Part shown: positions 17,919-26,487 of the stretch, piece by piece
Layout of the letters: each line of letters starts with the position of its first letter
Numbering within the stretch: the first letter of the stretch is position 1
NCBI RefSeq assembly: GCF_003591035.1
Contig: NZ_QYUO01000003.1
Location: 124,001 to 188,000, forward strand
DNA from: Noviherbaspirillum saxi
Lineage (GTDB): Bacteria; Pseudomonadota; Gammaproteobacteria; Burkholderiales; Burkholderiaceae_D
DNA: 64,000 nucleotides
Direction: 5' to 3'
Translations under genes and position numbers: made by a program
Notes under the pieces: model-generated
The model's input: the letters and a program-made list of their open reading frames with translations, nothing else
The model's database searches: none
What the model was told of the DNA's origin: nothing

Positions 17919-19100
17919 TCACACCCGTTCAAGGATGGCGGCAATACCCTGGCCGCCGCCAATGCACATCGTGACAAGGCCGTAGCGGCCTCCGGTGCGC
18001 TGCAGTTCGTAGACGGTCTTCACGGTAATGATGGCACCAGTAGCGCCAATCGGATGTCCAAGCGAAATGCCTGATCCGTTCACATTGACTTTGGCAGGAT
18101 CGAAGCCGAGTTCCTTGGCCACGGCGCATGCCTGCGCTGCAAATGCTTCATTAGCCTCGATTACATCGATATCACCTATCTGCAGCCCGGCACGCTCGAG
18201 CGCCTTGCGGGTCGCCGGTACCGGCCCGATACCCATATACCTCGGATCAACTCCGGCGTGGGCATAGCTGACGAGCCGCGCGAGCGGTTTGATGCCACGG
18301 CTTTTAGCAATGCTTGCATCCATCAATACCAGTGCAGCGGCGCCGTCATTGATGCCTGATGCATTGCCTGCGGTGACGGTGCCTGTCTTCTGGAATGCGG
18401 TACGCATCTTGGCGAGTTCTGCCGCGCTGACGTCGCCGCGCACATGTTCGTCGGTGTCGAACACTACCGGCCCCTTGCGGGATTCCGAAGTGATCGGAAG
18501 AATCTGTTCCTTGAAATAGCCGTTGGCGATCGCCTGCGCCGCACGGCGATGGGATTCGACGGCGAGAGCATCCTGCTCTTCGCGCGAAATGTTATAGCGC
18601 TCCGCGACATTTTCCGCGGTCACGCCCATGTGGATGGCATGGAAGGGATCCTGCAGCGCGCCCAGCAGCATGTCGATCAGCTTGCTGTCACCCATGCGCG
18701 TTCCCCAGCGTGCGGCCGGCGCAAGATGCGGCGCGCGACTCATGCTTTCGGCGCCACCGGCAATAGCGACGTCGGCGTCGCCCAGCATGATCGTCTGTGC
18801 GGCCGAGACGACCGCCTGCAATCCCGAGCCGCACAGTCGGTTGAGCGTCAATGCCGGTGTATGTGCAGCAACCCCGCCATTGATGGCTGCCACTCGCGAA
18901 AGGTACATATCCTTGGGCTCGGTATGTACGACATTGCCGAACACGACATGCCCGACTTCGTCGCCGCCCACGTCGGCGCGACGCAAGGCTTCCGCAACAA
19001 CACGCGCACCGAGATCGCTGGGCGAAAAATCCTTCAGGCCCCCGCCGAAATCGCCGATGGCGGTACGCACTCCACTGACTATGACTACTTCACGAATCAT
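17919..19100 (-). CDS. acetyl-CoA acetyltransferase / 3-ketoacyl-CoA thiolase
   Basis: A 393-residue thiolase II that cleaves 3-oxoacyl-CoA with CoA or condenses two acetyl-CoA. The nucleophilic Cys90 is in LNRLCGSGLQAV, and the GHPIG and CIGGGQG motifs carry the catalytic His and second Cys. ATG 19100 follows GGAGAA; an upstream extension has no ribosome-binding site. It is downstream of etfA by 102 bases and upstream of tetR. Its position in an etf operon indicates beta-oxidation rather than polyhydroxybutyrate synthesis. Confidence 0.92.
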   Translation of the reverse strand: MIREVVIVSGVRTAIGDFGGGLKDFSPSDLGARVVAEALRRADVGGDEVGHVVFGNVVHTEPKDMYLSRVAAINGGVAAHTPALTLNRLCGSGLQAVVSAAQTIMLGDADVAIAGGAESMSRAPHLAPAARWGTRMGDSKLIDMLLGALQDPFHAIHMGVTAENVAERYNISREEQDALAVESHRRAAQAIANGYFKEQILPITSESRKGPVVFDTDEHVRGDVSAAELAKMRTAFQKTGTVTAGNASGINDGAAALVLMDASIAKSRGIKPLARLVSYAHAGVDPRYMGIGPVPATRKALERAGLQIGDIDVIEANEAFAAQACAVAKELGFDPAKVNVNGSGISLGHPIGATGAIITVKTVYELQRTGGRYGLVTMCIGGGQGIAAILERV

Positions 19101-19202
19101 CGCATTCTCCAAGAATATCGGATGTGAGTCGGTGAACGACGGCATGCGAGTGCTTCGTCACGACCTGAAAAAAGGGCGCCCTCAAGCGCCCGTTCATGCT
19201 GC

Positions 19203-20135
19203 TTACAACTGTTGTACCAACTGGGGAATTTCCTGGAACAGATCTCCCACCAGACCATAGTCGGCCACCTGGAAGATCGGCGCTTCAGGATCCTTGTTGA
19301 TCGCAACGATCACCTTCGAATCCTTCATGCCGGCCAGATGCTGGATCGCGCCTGAGATGCCGACCGCAAAGTAAACTTGAGGAGCAACCACCTTGCCGGT
19401 CTGCCCGACCTGATAATCATTCGGCACAAAGCCGGCATCGACTGCAGCGCGCGATGCGCCGAGGGCGGCGCCGAGCTTGTCGGCCAGCGGCTCCAGCACG
19501 GCGCGGTAGTTGTCACCGTTGCCGAGACCGCGGCCACCGGAGACGATGATTTTGGCCGCGCTCAGTTCCGGACGGTCTGACTTGGTGACCTCGCGCGAGA
19601 CGAAGCGGGAGCCGCCGGCATCACTTACAACGGCAACATTCCGAATTTCAGCGCTGCCGCCGGTTGCCGAGGCAGCGTCGAAGCCGGTTGTACGTACCGT
19701 CAGCACCTTGATCTGATCGGTGGACTGCACGGTCGCAATCGCATTGCCGGCATAAATCGGACGTTCAAACGTATCCGGGCTGACCACTTTCGTGATTTCA
19801 GATACCTGCGAGGCGTCGAGCTGCGCTGCCACACGTGGCATCACGCCTTTACCGACAGCGGTTGCCGGCGCTGCGATGCAGCTATAGGCTTGGGCCAGTG
19901 CCAGAACCTGCGCCGACAGATTCTCAGGCAAGGCATCCTTAAAATGCGGCGCATCCGCGACCAGTACTTTCGACACGCCAGCGATCGTTGCGGCCTGTGC
20001 CGCGACGGCGCCGCAATCGCAACCGGCGACGAGAACGTGCACGTCCTTGTCGCAGGCCAATGCGGCGGTGACGGTATTGAGCGTTGCCGCTGCAAGCGAC
20101 AGATTGTTGTGTTCAGCAATAACAAGTGCAGCCAT
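19203..20135 (-). CDS. etfA: electron transfer flavoprotein alpha subunit
   Basis: A 310-residue EtfA. The C-terminal FAD-binding region is clear: [20 protein letters not shown], then [27 protein letters not shown] and the [22 protein letters not shown] stretch. With EtfB it accepts electrons from the acyl-CoA dehydrogenases and delivers them to ETF-ubiquinone oxidoreductase, which is not encoded in this window. It follows etfB with a 2-base gap. A full set of etfBA genes beside four dehydrogenase subunits suggests a dedicated electron carrier. Confidence 0.96.
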   Translation of the reverse strand: MAALVIAEHNNLSLAAATLNTVTAALACDKDVHVLVAGCDCGAVAAQAATIAGVSKVLVADAPHFKDALPENLSAQVLALAQAYSCIAAPATAVGKGVMPRVAAQLDASQVSEITKVVSPDTFERPIYAGNAIATVQSTDQIKVLTVRTTGFDAASATGGSAEIRNVAVVSDAGGSRFVSREVTKSDRPELSAAKIIVSGGRGLGNGDNYRAVLEPLADKLGAALGASRAAVDAGFVPNDYQVGQTGKVVAPQVYFAVGISGAIQHLAGMKDSKVIVAINKDPEAPIFQVADYGLVGDLFQEIPQLVQQL

Positions 20136-20137
20136 GG

Positions 20138-20887
20138 TCAGATTACCTTTGCTTCGTTCTTGAGTTTCTGGAGCAAGCTTTCGACATCCTTGACGATCTC
20201 GCCGGACTTGCGGGCCTGGGGTTCGGATACCTTCAGAGTTTTGAGCCTCGGTGTGACGTCGACGCCCAAGTCTTCCGGCGCATGCACGTCCAGCGTCTTC
20301 TTCTTCGCTTTCATGATGCTGGGCAGAGTGACATAGCGGGGCGTATTCAGACGCAGGTCGGTCGTCACGACTGCCGGCAGCGCGAGCGTGACCGTTTCCA
20401 GCCCGCCGTCGACTTCGCGAACGACCGTCGCTTCATTCGTGCTCAGTTCAAGTTTGGATGCAAAAGTCGCCTGCGGCCAGGCGGTCAAGGACGCCAACAT
20501 CTGCCCAACCTGGTTGGCGTCATCGTCGATGGCCTGCTTGCCGAGAATGACCAGTTGCGGCTGTTCACGGTCGCAGACCGCTTTTAGCAATTTCGCCACT
20601 GCGAGTGGTTGCAACTCGACATCCGTCTGGACAAGGATGGCACGGTCCGCGCCCATGGCAAGTGCCGTGCGCAGGGTTTCCTGGCATGCGGCAGGGCCTG
20701 CGGAAACGACCACCACTTCGCTGACCAGGCCCGCTTCTTTCTGCCGGATCGCTTCTTCCACGGCGATTTCGTCAAACGGGTTCATCGACATCTTCACGTT
20801 CGCGATATCGACGCCAGTGCCGTCGGACTTGACGCGCACCTTGACGTTGTAATCGACCACACGTTTTACTGCTACCAAGGTTTTCAT
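20138..20887 (-). CDS. etfB: electron transfer flavoprotein beta subunit
   Basis: A 249-residue EtfB, binding AMP and forming the heterodimer with EtfA. It starts [19 protein letters not shown] and contains the family stretch [16 protein letters not shown] and [23 protein letters not shown] 20887 follows AGGAGAG. It is the first gene of the etfB-etfA-thiolase-tetR unit; the operator candidate at 21041-21059 lies about 155 bases upstream. Confidence 0.96.
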   Translation of the reverse strand: MKTLVAVKRVVDYNVKVRVKSDGTGVDIANVKMSMNPFDEIAVEEAIRQKEAGLVSEVVVVSAGPAACQETLRTALAMGADRAILVQTDVELQPLAVAKLLKAVCDREQPQLVILGKQAIDDDANQVGQMLASLTAWPQATFASKLELSTNEATVVREVDGGLETVTLALPAVVTTDLRLNTPRYVTLPSIMKAKKKTLDVHAPEDLGVDVTPRLKTLKVSEPQARKSGEIVKDVESLLQKLKNEAKVI

Positions 20888-21278
20888 ACCCGTGCTCTCC
20901 TGGCGGTTAAATATCTTTAGTTTCTTAAGGCGTACCCTGCATTACGTCAGGATTACGTTGCAATGTTTCCTTCTGCAATCGGGAAATAGCACAGTGCACC
21001 TTAGCCAAGCAATGCACTGCTCGGCCCAAGCCTCGACAAGAACTGATGATATATCAGTTATTTGATTTTCTCAAGCAAGGGTAGTGATTCCGGATTTTTC
21101 CTTTGCGGTACGACTGCTTACGAAGCAAAGTGATAGTTTTATTGGCCGATCAAGCCATTTTGAATAAATTACAAAATATCAGTTTATGACTGCGAGCTCG
21201 ACTATCGTTAAGCCGTTGTGCCCTCCGTCACGCGCGTGAGACACTCTTGCTTCAATCATTTCCATGCAACAGCCCTTA
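20888..21278. other. intergenic promoter region of etfB and the Lrp-type gene
   Basis: About 390 bases without a gene. It is AT-rich between roughly 21040 and 21200, carries the perfect dyad at 21041-21059 and a second partial half-site (ATATCAGTTT, 21176-21185). Promoters for etfB (minus) and the Lrp-like gene (plus) must lie here but no clear -35/-10 pair could be fixed by eye. Confidence 0.5.
21041..21059. promoter_or_regulatory. putative TetR operator, perfect dyad upstream of etfB
   Basis: AACTGATGATATATCAGTT is a perfect 7-bp inverted repeat with a 5-base centre, and it contains the ACTG-N9-CAGT core (21042-21058) found at 14200-14216 and 15250-15266. Its size and symmetry are usual for a TetR dimer site. 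It lies upstream of the operon that ends with the tetR gene. Confidence 0.62.
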
Positions 21279-21602
21279 ATGAGCAATCAAAAAAACAAGA
21301 CGCGGCCACTCGACGAACTCGATGAAGCAATTTTGTCTTTACTGCGGATCGAACCGTTGGAGTCGAATAAAACGCTGGCCCAAAAACTCACCGTCAGCGA
21401 AGCGGCCATTGCAGCTCGCTTGCGCGCGCTCGAGCGCGACGGCATCATGAAAGTAATGGCCCAGTGCGATTACCGGGCAATGGGTTACGACCTTGTCGCC
21501 AGCGTTGAAATTGCGGTCGTCGGTCGCAAGAGCGACGCTGTAGATGAGTTTTCTTACCTGTACTTGAATGGCGCAGGCTCCGAGGCTGAATTCCGGCTTT
21601 GA
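21279..21602 (+). CDS. Lrp/AsnC-type regulator, C-terminally truncated
   Basis: About 107 residues from ATG 21279 (ATG 21264 also possible). The N-terminal helix-turn-helix of the Lrp/AsnC family is complete: LDELDEAILSLL, then LAQKLTVSEAAIAARLRALERDGI. The ligand-binding RAM domain starts (YDLVASVEIAVVGRKSDAV) but stops after two strands, whereas family members are near 150-160 residues. The tail after VDEF has no family similarity, suggesting a frameshift or deletion. The next gene's stop lies 33 bases downstream on the other strand. It may be a pseudogene or a DNA-binding-only remnant. Confidence 0.6.
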   Translation: MSNQKNKTRPLDELDEAILSLLRIEPLESNKTLAQKLTVSEAAIAARLRALERDGIMKVMAQCDYRAMGYDLVASVEIAVVGRKSDAVDEFSYLYLNGAGSEAEFRL

Positions 21603-21634
21603 ATCTGTTCTTGTTCTGTCGCATACATCAAGAT

Positions 21635-22078
21635 TCAACGCAACATCAGGACGATCTTGACAGTGCTATCGGCCTGCGCCAGATCGATGTAGCCCACCGC
21701 ATAAGGATTCGAAGCCACCCACCGTTTCACTGCATTGGCGTCAGGGAGCTCTCGAGGCGGCTCTCCCTTGCCAGTGAATACACGGCGGGCCCAGTAAGCT
21801 CTGAGCTGAGTCGCATTCTTGCGAGCGACCTTTTCATAGAATTCGTTACGAATGCCGGATCCTTCCATTTGATCGACCGGCACCAATGTACGACCTGACG
21901 GCAATTCGGCGCTACTCCTGAGGAAAATTTCCGTCACTTCCGAAGGCGTCAGGTTCGCCAGGGAGCTGTTGCTGGAAACGACCACCGCCACCTCAGCACG
22001 AACCGATTTCATGGTCAGCCCTGCGACTGCCACGACGCAATGACATATCAGGAAGAACTTGGAGCCGACGGCACGCAT
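21635..22078 (-). CDS. small PstS-like periplasmic protein
   Basis: A 147-residue protein with a probable signal peptide (FFLICHCVVAVAGL, cleavage near VRA-EV) and a single lobe resembling phosphate-type binding proteins: LTPSEVTEIFLRSSAELPSGRTLVPVDQ, ATQLRAYWARRVFTGKGEPP and SNPYAVGYIDLA. It is less than half the length of PstS. It follows the porin-like gene by 6 bases and is the last gene of a three-gene operon with the GGDEF/EAL gene. It may present a ligand to the sensor; no transport ATPase is near. Confidence 0.7.
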   Translation of the reverse strand: MRAVGSKFFLICHCVVAVAGLTMKSVRAEVAVVVSSNSSLANLTPSEVTEIFLRSSAELPSGRTLVPVDQMEGSGIRNEFYEKVARKNATQLRAYWARRVFTGKGEPPRELPDANAVKRWVASNPYAVGYIDLAQADSTVKIVLMLR

Positions 22079-22084
22079 CTGTGA

Positions 22085-23200
22085 CTAAAACGTGAAATCG
22101 ATCACGGCACTCACCACTGTGGCGCCGCTGCCGGAAACGAAGTCCGGCCGCGTATTGATGAAAAAGCCATTTCCCCCTGCTCCGCCTCTTATACTGACGC
22201 GGTCAAGCTGCAGCTTGACGGATGCCTGCCTTGAAAAGTCCCAGCGCACTCCCGCAGAGTAGCTACGCTGGTCATTGGGCAGCAGAGCAACCTGAGAATC
22301 GGAACTGGCCACAGAAGAATAGATAAGATAGGGAGTGAGACTTCCCTGTCTCAGGCCTAGTGTGACATAACGGGCTGTGCTTGGGCGGACGGCGCCAGGG
22401 AAAAGCAGTCTGCTTAGTTCTGCCTGCACGAACCAGTTCCCGACATCATAGCCGACGCCCAGATTGAAAAATTTCAGCCGGCTGTCCAGGCTTGGCGCAT
22501 GGGCCTTACCCGTTATGGCTGCCGCCCGCCACGTCCAGTTACCAATTTCATACGTATCGTTGATCGCCACGATATCGCGGAATCTGGCGCGTAGAATTTC
22601 GGTTCCTCTCGGCGTTACATCGACGGCTTCGGCATCCAGGTTTCCGTAAATAAGCTGGATAGTATTGCGTCCAGAGCCAAGCTGCGATTGATACGACACA
22701 TCCACGCCATCGGAGTTACTGAAGGGCGACAGATTATAAGATTCAATCGGTGGTCTGGCCCAATGATTGGCGTACCCGACCAGGCGCGATTCGGACACCA
22801 TGAATGCCGGCAGTATTACCCGTCCCGCTCGCAGCAAAAAGTCCGGAGCAATTTCATATTTCAAATAGGCCCATTCCACCTGAGGCCGATAGCCCACATC
22901 GGAACGCTGCTGGCTGACAACCTGAACCACACCATCCAGCCGGTCTGTAAGTCTGGCATCGAGCTGCAGCCCCAGCTTGCTGTCCACGCCGAACGCCCAT
23001 TTGTGGGTGGCGCCGGCACCACTATCCTGCAACGGGCTGCCGACAAAGTCGGCTTGCTTCAGCGAGGAATGGGCTGCGCCTATTGTTCCAAAGCCTCGCA
23101 GCTTGACGGCGGCATCCGTCTCATCCGCTGCCGATGCCGAATGAATGGAAAAGCTGAGGACAAGCAGGCAGACGGCGCTTCGCCGCGTACCGCTCTTCAT
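22085..23200 (-). CDS. outer-membrane porin-like beta-barrel protein
   Basis: A 371-residue protein with a signal peptide (CLLVLSFSIHSASA-AD) and alternating amphipathic strands throughout, ending in phenylalanine (VVSAVIDFTF), the mark of BAM-inserted outer-membrane barrels. Sequence features include LRGFGTIGAAHSS near the N-terminus and WDFSRQASVKLQLDRVS near the C-terminus. It overlaps the GGDEF/EAL gene upstream by ATGA. I do not recognise a specific porin class; it could admit the ligand that the periplasmic protein or sensor domain detects. Confidence 0.75.
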   Translation of the reverse strand: MKSGTRRSAVCLLVLSFSIHSASAADETDAAVKLRGFGTIGAAHSSLKQADFVGSPLQDSGAGATHKWAFGVDSKLGLQLDARLTDRLDGVVQVVSQQRSDVGYRPQVEWAYLKYEIAPDFLLRAGRVILPAFMVSESRLVGYANHWARPPIESYNLSPFSNSDGVDVSYQSQLGSGRNTIQLIYGNLDAEAVDVTPRGTEILRARFRDIVAINDTYEIGNWTWRAAAITGKAHAPSLDSRLKFFNLGVGYDVGNWFVQAELSRLLFPGAVRPSTARYVTLGLRQGSLTPYLIYSSVASSDSQVALLPNDQRSYSAGVRWDFSRQASVKLQLDRVSIRGGAGGNGFFINTRPDFVSGSGATVVSAVIDFTF

Positions 23201-25914
23201 GCTACGGACCTCAGGAAATATCTGGGCAGTATCGGCTGCCGTTCCGATGGCGGCAGCGGACGGGATATATAAAATCCCTGAATTTCATCGCAGGCAAGAG
23301 ATTTCAGTATCCTGAGCTGCTCCTCGTTTTCCACGCCTTCGGCCACTACCGTCATACCAAGCGCATGCGCCATCGTAATGATCGCCTTGACGAAGACATT
23401 CCCTTCATTGGTCCTGTCGATCTGGCAGGTAAATGAACGATCCACCTTAAGGACGTCGAAATCCATCCGCTGCAATTGCGAAAGGGAGGAATAACCGGTA
23501 CCGAAATCATCCACCAGCAGCTTGATGCCCATTGCCTGCAATCGCGACAGGGTTTGCAGCACGCGCTCGTCGTCTCCCATCATCGACGATTCGGTTACTT
23601 CGATCTCCACCAGGTCGGGATTGATGTCGTATTTTTCGATTGCGGTTCTGAACAGCGCAACGACATCACTGTCGGTGAACTGCCTGGGCGATACGTTGAT
23701 CGAGACCGGCACGACAGGCTGGCCGCCCTTCTTCCATTCACCAATCTGACGGCAGACCTTGTCAATGATCAGCGAACCCATGCCAACCACCAGCCCGGTT
23801 TCTTCAGCGAGCGGCACAAATTCCGTGGGATTGACCAGGCCTCTTTTCGGGTGCGTCCAACGCACCAGCGACTCCATGCTAGACGTCGTCCCGGTCTCGA
23901 TATTTACCCGCGGCTGATAGTACATGACAAATTCATCATGCTCGATGGCACGGCGGAGATCCTTTTCTGTTTCAAAGCGCATCCGCATTGCCTCATAAAA
24001 ATGCGGATCATAGAAACGGTAGGTGCCCTTGCCACCCTTCTTCGCGGAAAACATTGCGATATCGGCATACGCCAGCAAGTTATCCGCATCAGCCGCATCC
24101 TGCGGAAATATGCTGATACCGATCGAGACTCCGATTCGATGGTATCCCTGAGAAAGGCCAAATCCGTCCTTGAATGCGGCGACCGCTCGTTCTGCAACCA
24201 TTGCGGCCTCCCGGCTATCTGGCAGTCCTCTGAGTAGAATGAGAAACTCATCGCTCGTGGCGCGGATGACATTGTCCTGTGGCCGTACGACTGCACATAG
24301 CCTGTCGGCAGCTGCGCGTAAAAGCTCGTCGCCACAGGCATGCCCCATTGCGTCGTTAATCGCCTTGAAGCCATCCAGATCAAGATGAAGCACAGCGAGC
24401 ATGTCATTGCTCGATTTTGCTTTCTCCAGAACTTCAGGAAGGTAAGTGCGTACCCAGTGACGATTGAACAGACCCGTTAGGCTATCCACATGCTCACGTC
24501 GCTCCAGTTCCTTGATGTGCGCCTTGGTGCTGCTCATATCATAAAGAGTGATGGCGATCTCTTCGTCCACGCGCACCGCCTTGACATGAAGCCACGTCGG
24601 ACCAAGGTCGAGAAATTCCGGGACCTCGACTTCGGCCTGTGACGCCCCGCTCTCGAAGGCTTCCCATAACATGGTTTGACGTTCCTTCAGCACCATCCCG
24701 AACCGCGAACGCGAGATCCGCCTCCCGACCAATTCATCATGCCGCAACTTGAAGAACGCTGCGCCGCGTTGATTGCAGTCGATGATATCGAAATCCAGAA
24801 TTGCCCCTATCTCGTCTTTGACCGGACGCGCAATGTAGAACCCTTCATTGCCATCTTCTGTAGCCATACGATAAGCAGTTCGTACGGTTTCGAATTCTTC
24901 CTTGCGCCACGCAAGGCGCAGCGAAGACAAGGTTGCAATAATAGTGATCAGGCCGAGAAGCGATGTCAGGGCTGAGGCAGCGATGATTGCACGGCGGCGG
25001 TAGGCTTCATGCGGTGCATAGACTTGCTTTTCATCGAGACCTGTAATTGCAAAGATCGGATAGCCCTTGACTGGCTCCCACGCAACATAACGGCTGCGCT
25101 TGTCGGAGAACCATTGTTCTCCATTCAGTAGTTCTGTGCCCTTCTCGCTGAGGAACGGAGGTGTATTGGAAAATGCAGGAACCGCCGCGGTATGTACCGT
25201 CTCTCCGATGCGCGTTACTCTCACTGCGTGGTCATTCCCGACGATGCCAAGAAATCCGTTGGTGCCAAGCGCATTCATGTCATAGCTTGACGTTAAATAT
25301 TTTGGGGCGACGGCTGCCAATACCACTCCCTGGAAATTGCCGTCATTGTCGACAACGCGACGTGAAAACTGCAGTACGTTTGCACCCACGGTATGGGTGA
25401 CCGTTGGTGGCGCAAAATAAAGCTTGTCGGTAGTACTTTTGGTGTGCGCCGTAAAATAAGATTTATCGGAAACATTAAGGCGCTCGCTGTCACCAATCGT
25501 ACTAGTCAGCACATCGCCATGCCTATCGATCACCGCCACAAAAAACAACGACGCCGGTGGAAAAAGACCTTCGTCCGGAATCATATCGAGCCGAAGTTTC
25601 CCGGAAGTCAAATTCCATTCATAACGGACGTGGAGGATGGTCTGATCCACGGCTTCCAGCATCCGCGCGAGCTGCTCGGCATAGCCCCGGGACATTGCGG
25701 CGACATGCACACGAGTTGCTACGTCGATATCGGCAATCTGTTTATTTAATGTGTGGAAAAGCAGAATCCAGCCTAAAACTCCTATGACAGCAGCCCCGCC
25801 CATCCAAGCAAAGATAACCTTCGACTGCTTTCGTAAAAAACGCCATCGTTTTTGCGTCACATTAAAATCATTGCCCGCATGCACTTTGTCGGTGTCTGTC
25901 ATCATAGGCTTCAT
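23197..25914 (-). CDS. membrane sensor with Cache, PAS, degenerate GGDEF and EAL domains
   Basis: A 905-residue c-di-GMP signalling protein. A first membrane helix (about residues 35-57, FAWMGGAAVIGVLGWILLF) precedes a periplasmic double-Cache-type domain; a second helix (about 310-335) leads to a PAS domain, GGDEF and EAL. The GGDEF signature is RATSDEF, lacking the two glycines, so cyclase activity is doubtful. The EAL domain keeps its residues (ESLVRW, INVSPRQF, EVTESSM, DDFGTGYSSL, LKVDRSF, EGVENEEQ), so it is likely a phosphodiesterase tuned by the GGDEF domain. It leads an operon with a porin and a PstS-like protein. Confidence 0.9.
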   Translation of the reverse strand: MKPMMTDTDKVHAGNDFNVTQKRWRFLRKQSKVIFAWMGGAAVIGVLGWILLFHTLNKQIADIDVATRVHVAAMSRGYAEQLARMLEAVDQTILHVRYEWNLTSGKLRLDMIPDEGLFPPASLFFVAVIDRHGDVLTSTIGDSERLNVSDKSYFTAHTKSTTDKLYFAPPTVTHTVGANVLQFSRRVVDNDGNFQGVVLAAVAPKYLTSSYDMNALGTNGFLGIVGNDHAVRVTRIGETVHTAAVPAFSNTPPFLSEKGTELLNGEQWFSDKRSRYVAWEPVKGYPIFAITGLDEKQVYAPHEAYRRRAIIAASALTSLLGLITIIATLSSLRLAWRKEEFETVRTAYRMATEDGNEGFYIARPVKDEIGAILDFDIIDCNQRGAAFFKLRHDELVGRRISRSRFGMVLKERQTMLWEAFESGASQAEVEVPEFLDLGPTWLHVKAVRVDEEIAITLYDMSSTKAHIKELERREHVDSLTGLFNRHWVRTYLPEVLEKAKSSNDMLAVLHLDLDGFKAINDAMGHACGDELLRAAADRLCAVVRPQDNVIRATSDEFLILLRGLPDSREAAMVAERAVAAFKDGFGLSQGYHRIGVSIGISIFPQDAADADNLLAYADIAMFSAKKGGKGTYRFYDPHFYEAMRMRFETEKDLRRAIEHDEFVMYYQPRVNIETGTTSSMESLVRWTHPKRGLVNPTEFVPLAEETGLVVGMGSLIIDKVCRQIGEWKKGGQPVVPVSINVSPRQFTDSDVVALFRTAIEKYDINPDLVEIEVTESSMMGDDERVLQTLSRLQAMGIKLLVDDFGTGYSSLSQLQRMDFDVLKVDRSFTCQIDRTNEGNVFVKAIITMAHALGMTVVAEGVENEEQLRILKSLACDEIQGFYISRPLPPSERQPILPRYFLRSVA

Positions 25915-26214
25915 TCAAGAACACCAAATAAAAAATAGTAACCAAATGTCCAGCGTTATTCTTATGATGAATGAACGATTCTGTTAGTTGGTGAAAAATT
26001 TTAGTGCTATTTCCGTCCTATGACCATGATTTCTTGGGAGAAATCCATTCGGCAATTAACGAATTCAAATTCACGATTTCTTGCACAATGGAACTTAACT
26101 ACCAATCATCAACCTGATTCCAAGCTGGAATGAGTAATTTCCAACGGCGATATATTTGGTTATAGGGTCTATAGCTACGATAACTTATTGGCGACAGCAC
26201 TATTCACTAAGTAT
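25915..26214. other. AT-rich intergenic region upstream of the GGDEF/EAL gene
   Basis: Three hundred bases, clearly richer in A and T than the neighbours, with no convincing gene. It must hold the promoter of the GGDEF/EAL operon and borders the IS630 remnant; the change in composition suggests imported or decaying DNA. Confidence 0.45.
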
Positions 26215-26487
26215 TTACGCAAAATTTATTGTGAATGCTTTTCCGTAATTTTCCATGATGGAATGAACTTCATTGCGTAAGCCGTCGCCCGCCAAGTAAA
26301 GGAATCGGCGCCAGAAGTATTTGGCCTGTTTCCATAGGATTTCGATCCGGTTCAATTCCGGGCTGTACGGCGGCAGGTAAGACAAGTACAGGCCCTGTTG
26401 CTCCTATTGCCGGCGCTTTTTCTCCATCGCTTCGGCCTGGGCCTGCATCTTTGGGTTGTCAGTAAGATATCGTCGTCGCTCGATGTT
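26215..26487 (-). pseudogene. IS630-family transposase remnant (C-terminal end)
   Basis: Translation of the minus strand gives the DDE C-terminal signature of IS630/Tc1-like transposases: LYLSYLPPYSPELNRIEILW, then KQAKYFWRRFLYLAGD and a stop at 26215. The preceding part (LTDNPKMQAQAEAMEKKRRQ) is in the same frame but separated by an in-frame TAG, and the sequence ends against the reductase gene at 26486. The N-terminal two thirds and both terminal repeats are missing. It is an inactive relic that marks a past insertion at this junction. Confidence 0.8.
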
